NCBI GenBank assembly: GCA_002391565.1
Contig: DGFH01000364.1
Span: forward strand, 1-7,113
Source of the DNA: Anaerolineales bacterium UBA3905
GTDB lineage: Bacteria > Chloroflexota > Anaerolineae > Caldilineales > Caldilineaceae
Length of the DNA: 7,113 nucleotides
Direction: 5' to 3'
Shown in pieces: positions 4,699 to 7,113 of the stretch; the stretch's first letter is position 1, and each line of letters starts with the position of its first letter. The position numbers and the translations under genes are program-made. The notes below the pieces were generated by a model that was not told the DNA's origin, did not search any database, and saw only the letters and a list, made by a program, of their open reading frames with translations.

Positions 4699-6850
4699 GG
4701 CTGCCCTCCTTCTGAGCCAACGGTTCAGCACGCTCCTGATTGAGGGGCGCGACAACGCGTACACGTGCACCCGCACCCGGCGCAGTGTCGATGGTGCATG
4801 CGCCGCCAAGCAGCAACGCCCGTTCGCGCATCCCAACGATGCCCCAGCCGACGGATGGTTGATCGGCCAGACGGTCGGGGAGGGTAGGGTCGAACCCTGC
4901 GCCGTTGTCGGCGACCACAACCTCGACCCGATCCGGGAGCACGCGCAACGCAACGCTGACCTGGGTGGCGTGTGCATGTTTGGCGATGTTGGTGAGCGCT
5001 TCTTGGGCGATGCGAAAGAGCACCGTGCGATGCGCCGCCGGCAGATGGCTGTCGTCGCCTTCCGTCATAAACGACGCATCGACCTGACGCCGCCGGGCAT
5101 AGCTCTGCACATACCAGCGCAGCGCCGCCGCCAATCCCAGCTCGTCAAGCTGAGGCGGACGCAGATCGCTGATGATGGTGCGCAGTTCACCTAGCGCGTT
5201 TTGGGCGAAGGAACGTAGTTCGCGCACTTGCTCCGTCAACGGCGCCAGGGTCGGATCGCACGCCGACTGCGCCAGTTGCGTCTCGACGCCACGCAGCCCC
5301 AGCCCGATGGCGGTCAATGACTGGCCGGTGGCGTCGTGCAGTTCGCGCGCAATGCGCTGACGTTCGGCCTCTTGGGCGTCCACGACCTGGCGCAACAGCT
5401 CGCCCAACACCAGCTCATGACGTTGGGCTGCGTCGGTCAGCAGGGCATTCTCAATGGAGACGCCGAGTTGCTGCGCCACGCCCGCCATCAGGGTCATCTC
5501 GGCGGGGGCAGGGCGATAGTGGATGGGGGATAGGCGCACCAGCACGATGCTGCCGTAGACGCGTTGATGCGCGGTGACCGGATAGCCGATCATGGTGGTG
5601 GGGGCGCCGTGAGCGCGGCATTTGTGCTCCGGATCGGTGCTCTCGGCCTCGGCGTCGAACTCGATCACGGCGCCGTCGGCGTGCCGGCAGACGGCCACCA
5701 TGCGCGCGGCGGCGACGCGGCCCACCGCCATTGCCTGTGCATACACATCGTCGGTTGCGTTGGCGACAGGCGCATCCGCAAAGCCGGTGGCGCCCATGAC
5801 GACTTCGTCACGGCCACTCCAACGCGTAATCAGCACCAGGCCAGCTTCGGCAAAAGGCAGCGCCTCGATGATGCGCACCAGCGCCTGCCGCAGCCGATCC
5901 TCCAACGCACCGGGTGCATCGAGCAGGTTGGCGACATCCAGCAGGAGCGAGAGCTTGTGCGCAGCCAGGCGTAGCTCATCGTTCATTGACTCCATCACCA
6001 CGACGGCGCGCCGTTCGGACTCCAGGGCTGCCTGCTGCGCCGTCAGCCGTTCGTGATTGGCGCGTTCCAGTTGGCGGCGATGTTCGACGGCGAAGGCATT
6101 CATGATCCGCATCAAAAAGATCGTCAGCGCCAGGGCCATGACGGCGCGGAAGAGCTGCACCGGAATGCCAAACCAGGCCAGGAAGTGATCGGTGCTCAAC
6201 ACTTCGGCCCAGGGCAGTGTGCTGGGGCGTACAAAGAGCTGACCGACGACGCCGTAGAGGAGCAAGGCCGCCGCCGCTGACACCATATCGCGGCCAAATT
6301 GACCCAGTTCCAGGCGGCGGAAGACGCGCTGCTCGCGCATCAACGCCCACGCCGCCAGCACTGCGCCGGGTATCGCCAGCAGATAACGCGCCAGTCCATC
6401 GCCGATCGCCACAGTTGCCAGTGGCGTCGCCTGCATACTGGATGCAAAGGCGAGCGTCAGGACGAGCCAGACAAGGATCAGCGCCGCCACCGGGCCATAG
6501 ATGCGACGGCGTGGCACGGACGCCGGCATCAACAGTTGCACGCCAAAACAGAGCAACATGGCGAAGGAGGCGACTAACAGCAGCAGACGACCGACTTCCT
6601 CAGGCGCTCCTGGCGTATAGCCTTGCGTCTCGACGCTGATGCGTTGCCCCATCTCGAACCATTCGTGAGCGCCGTGCAGCAAGCCAAAGGCCGCCATGCA
6701 GGGCAAGGCGCGGGCAAAACGCAAGCGCGAGGTCTGGCGCGTGGTGAAGGTCAGCGCCAGCCCCAGTGTGAAAAAGGCCAGTCCATATAAGAAGTAAACC
6801 GCAATCATGTTGCGGACAAAGAACTCGGTGATAGGGTGCATCGTTGGCAT
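4691..6850 (-). CDS. 7TM-GAF sensor histidine kinase (HisKA_3, NarX/DegS class)
   Basis: A 719-residue membrane kinase. The N-terminal quarter has about seven hydrophobic segments (roughly 14-36, 46-62, 86-108, 117-137, 151-171, 185-205, 229-250) with the polar patch LLHGAHEWFEM (H59, H62, E63) at the end of segment 2. A charged, probably coiled-coil stretch (about 255-300) leads to a GAF domain (about 300-473). That GAF has a loop bearing VCRHADG (C388, H390) and EHKCRAHG (H409, C411, H414). HisKA_3 follows (about 485-565) with H505 in ARELHDATGQ, then HATPase_c (about 600-703) with N621 (QEALTNIAKHAHA), DNGAGFD (648-654) and GWGIVGMRERALLLGG. The start ATG at 6850-6848 shares its A with the stop of the upstream MaoC-like gene (TAATG), and the end overlaps the regulator by 8 bp, so all three are likely translated in series. 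M4 is an alternative start. The signal is unknown. Confidence 0.94.
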   Translation of the reverse strand: MPTMHPITEFFVRNMIAVYFLYGLAFFTLGLALTFTTRQTSRLRFARALPCMAAFGLLHGAHEWFEMGQRISVETQGYTPGAPEEVGRLLLLVASFAMLLCFGVQLLMPASVPRRRIYGPVAALILVWLVLTLAFASSMQATPLATVAIGDGLARYLLAIPGAVLAAWALMREQRVFRRLELGQFGRDMVSAAAALLLYGVVGQLFVRPSTLPWAEVLSTDHFLAWFGIPVQLFRAVMALALTIFLMRIMNAFAVEHRRQLERANHERLTAQQAALESERRAVVVMESMNDELRLAAHKLSLLLDVANLLDAPGALEDRLRQALVRIIEALPFAEAGLVLITRWSGRDEVVMGATGFADAPVANATDDVYAQAMAVGRVAAARMVAVCRHADGAVIEFDAEAESTDPEHKCRAHGAPTTMIGYPVTAHQRVYGSIVLVRLSPIHYRPAPAEMTLMAGVAQQLGVSIENALLTDAAQRHELVLGELLRQVVDAQEAERQRIARELHDATGQSLTAIGLGLRGVETQLAQSACDPTLAPLTEQVRELRSFAQNALGELRTIISDLRPPQLDELGLAAALRWYVQSYARRRQVDASFMTEGDDSHLPAAHRTVLFRIAQEALTNIAKHAHATQVSVALRVLPDRVEVVVADNGAGFDPTLPDRLADQPSVGWGIVGMRERALLLGGACTIDTAPGAGARVRVVAPLNQERAEPLAQKEGSHA
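4705..4711 (-). promoter_or_regulatory. Ribosome binding site of the second response regulator
   Basis: AAGGAGG on the minus strand lies inside the kinase 3' end, 6 bases before the regulator ATG at 4698. It fixes that start and shows that the regulator can recruit ribosomes itself despite the 8-bp overlap. Confidence 0.85.
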
Positions 6851-7113
6851 TACCCTGTAGGCCGTCGACCTACCAACCCTGTGCTCTCCATGGTCATCAC
6901 CAACTCGCCGGCCTGATTGGTGACTTCTGTGCGCATGCGCACGGCGCCGCGGTCTGGCTTGCTCTGGGAGGGGCGCACCTCCAGCACCACGAGGCGCGCC
7001 GACAAGGTATCGCCCGGGCGCACCGGACGGAGCCAGCGGATGTGCTCTACGCCTGGTGAGCCGAGACTGGCGGCGCGGCTGAGGAAGCCATCCACCATCA
7101 GCCGCATCGTCAG
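6850..7113 (-). CDS. MaoC-like dehydratase (hot-dog fold), C-terminal part only
   Basis: The frame is open to the right edge, so only the last 87 residues are visible. The stretch [20 protein letters not shown], then [28 protein letters not shown] and a final [18 protein letters not shown] is typical of the C-terminal half of MaoC-type acyl dehydratases, (R)-specific enoyl-CoA hydratase relatives of about 150 residues. The catalytic Asp/His loop would normally lie upstream, outside the window, so activity cannot be judged. An in-frame ATG at 7107 exists but is not the true start, because coding similarity continues through it. The stop TAA (6852-6850) overlaps the ATG of the sensor kinase as TAATG, placing this metabolic gene at the head of, or within, the signalling operon. 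Other hot-dog thioesterase-like roles remain possible. Confidence 0.82.
   Translation of the reverse strand: MTMRLMVDGFLSRAASLGSPGVEHIRWLRPVRPGDTLSARLVVLEVRPSQSKPDRGAVRMRTEVTNQAGELVMTMESTGLVGRRPTG

Noticed and set aside
4699..4977. 93-codon upstream extension of the second response regulator
   Set aside because: It lies inside the kinase HATPase region in another frame; the receiver domain and an AAGGAGG site fix the start at 4698.
1..7113. CRISPR array, transposase, tRNA or rRNA
   Set aside because: No regularly spaced repeats, no transposase motifs or terminal inverted repeats, and no cloverleaf or rRNA signatures were seen; the only dispersed repeat is the two-copy hairpin element.

Overview
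The window looks like a chromosomal segment of a GC-rich filamentous member of the Chloroflexota, most like Roseiflexus. This rests on overall base composition, the style of the histidine kinases (HisKA_3 class with PAS or GAF input), and the close resemblance of the MaoC fragment and the kinase N-terminal domain to Chloroflexota proteins as I remember them. No search was run. The window contains no insertion sequence, CRISPR array, tRNA or rRNA gene that I can see.

Layout. Bases 1-367 are non-coding or carry only the edge of something off the left side. They hold a possible riboswitch-like or gene-start signal on the minus strand at the very edge, an AT-rich stretch, a strong hairpin repeat (255-288) and a 14-bp tandem duplication. 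Then come a soluble PAS-GAF histidine kinase (368-2221, plus) and its LuxR/NarL-type response regulator (2270-2902, plus), closed by a perfect 11-bp GC hairpin. Facing them on the minus strand is a YhfC-family membrane metalloprotease-like gene (2968-3813). A 225-bp intergenic stretch (3814-4038) holds the second copy of the hairpin repeat and two further stem-loops. The rest is a tight minus-strand operon read from right to left: the C-terminal part of a MaoC-like hot-dog dehydratase (entering from the right edge), a seven-TM GAF histidine kinase (4691-6850), and a second LuxR/NarL-type response regulator (4039-4698).

How the genes work together. There are two complete two-component systems of the same general class (DegS/NarX/LiaS-like kinases with NarL/LuxR regulators), with a YhfC-type gene between them. 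One kinase is cytoplasmic with PAS and GAF input; the other has a polytopic membrane sensor plus a GAF with an unusual Cys/His-rich loop. The MaoC stop and the membrane-kinase start share a base (TAATG), and the kinase and regulator genes overlap by 8 bp, so this cassette is probably translationally coupled. The signals and target genes cannot be read from the sequence. I see no clearly new defence or mobile system. The most notable items are the paired hairpin repeat, the 7TM kinase with its Cys/His loop, the YhfC gene between two signalling systems, and the fragmentary minus-strand leader at the left edge.
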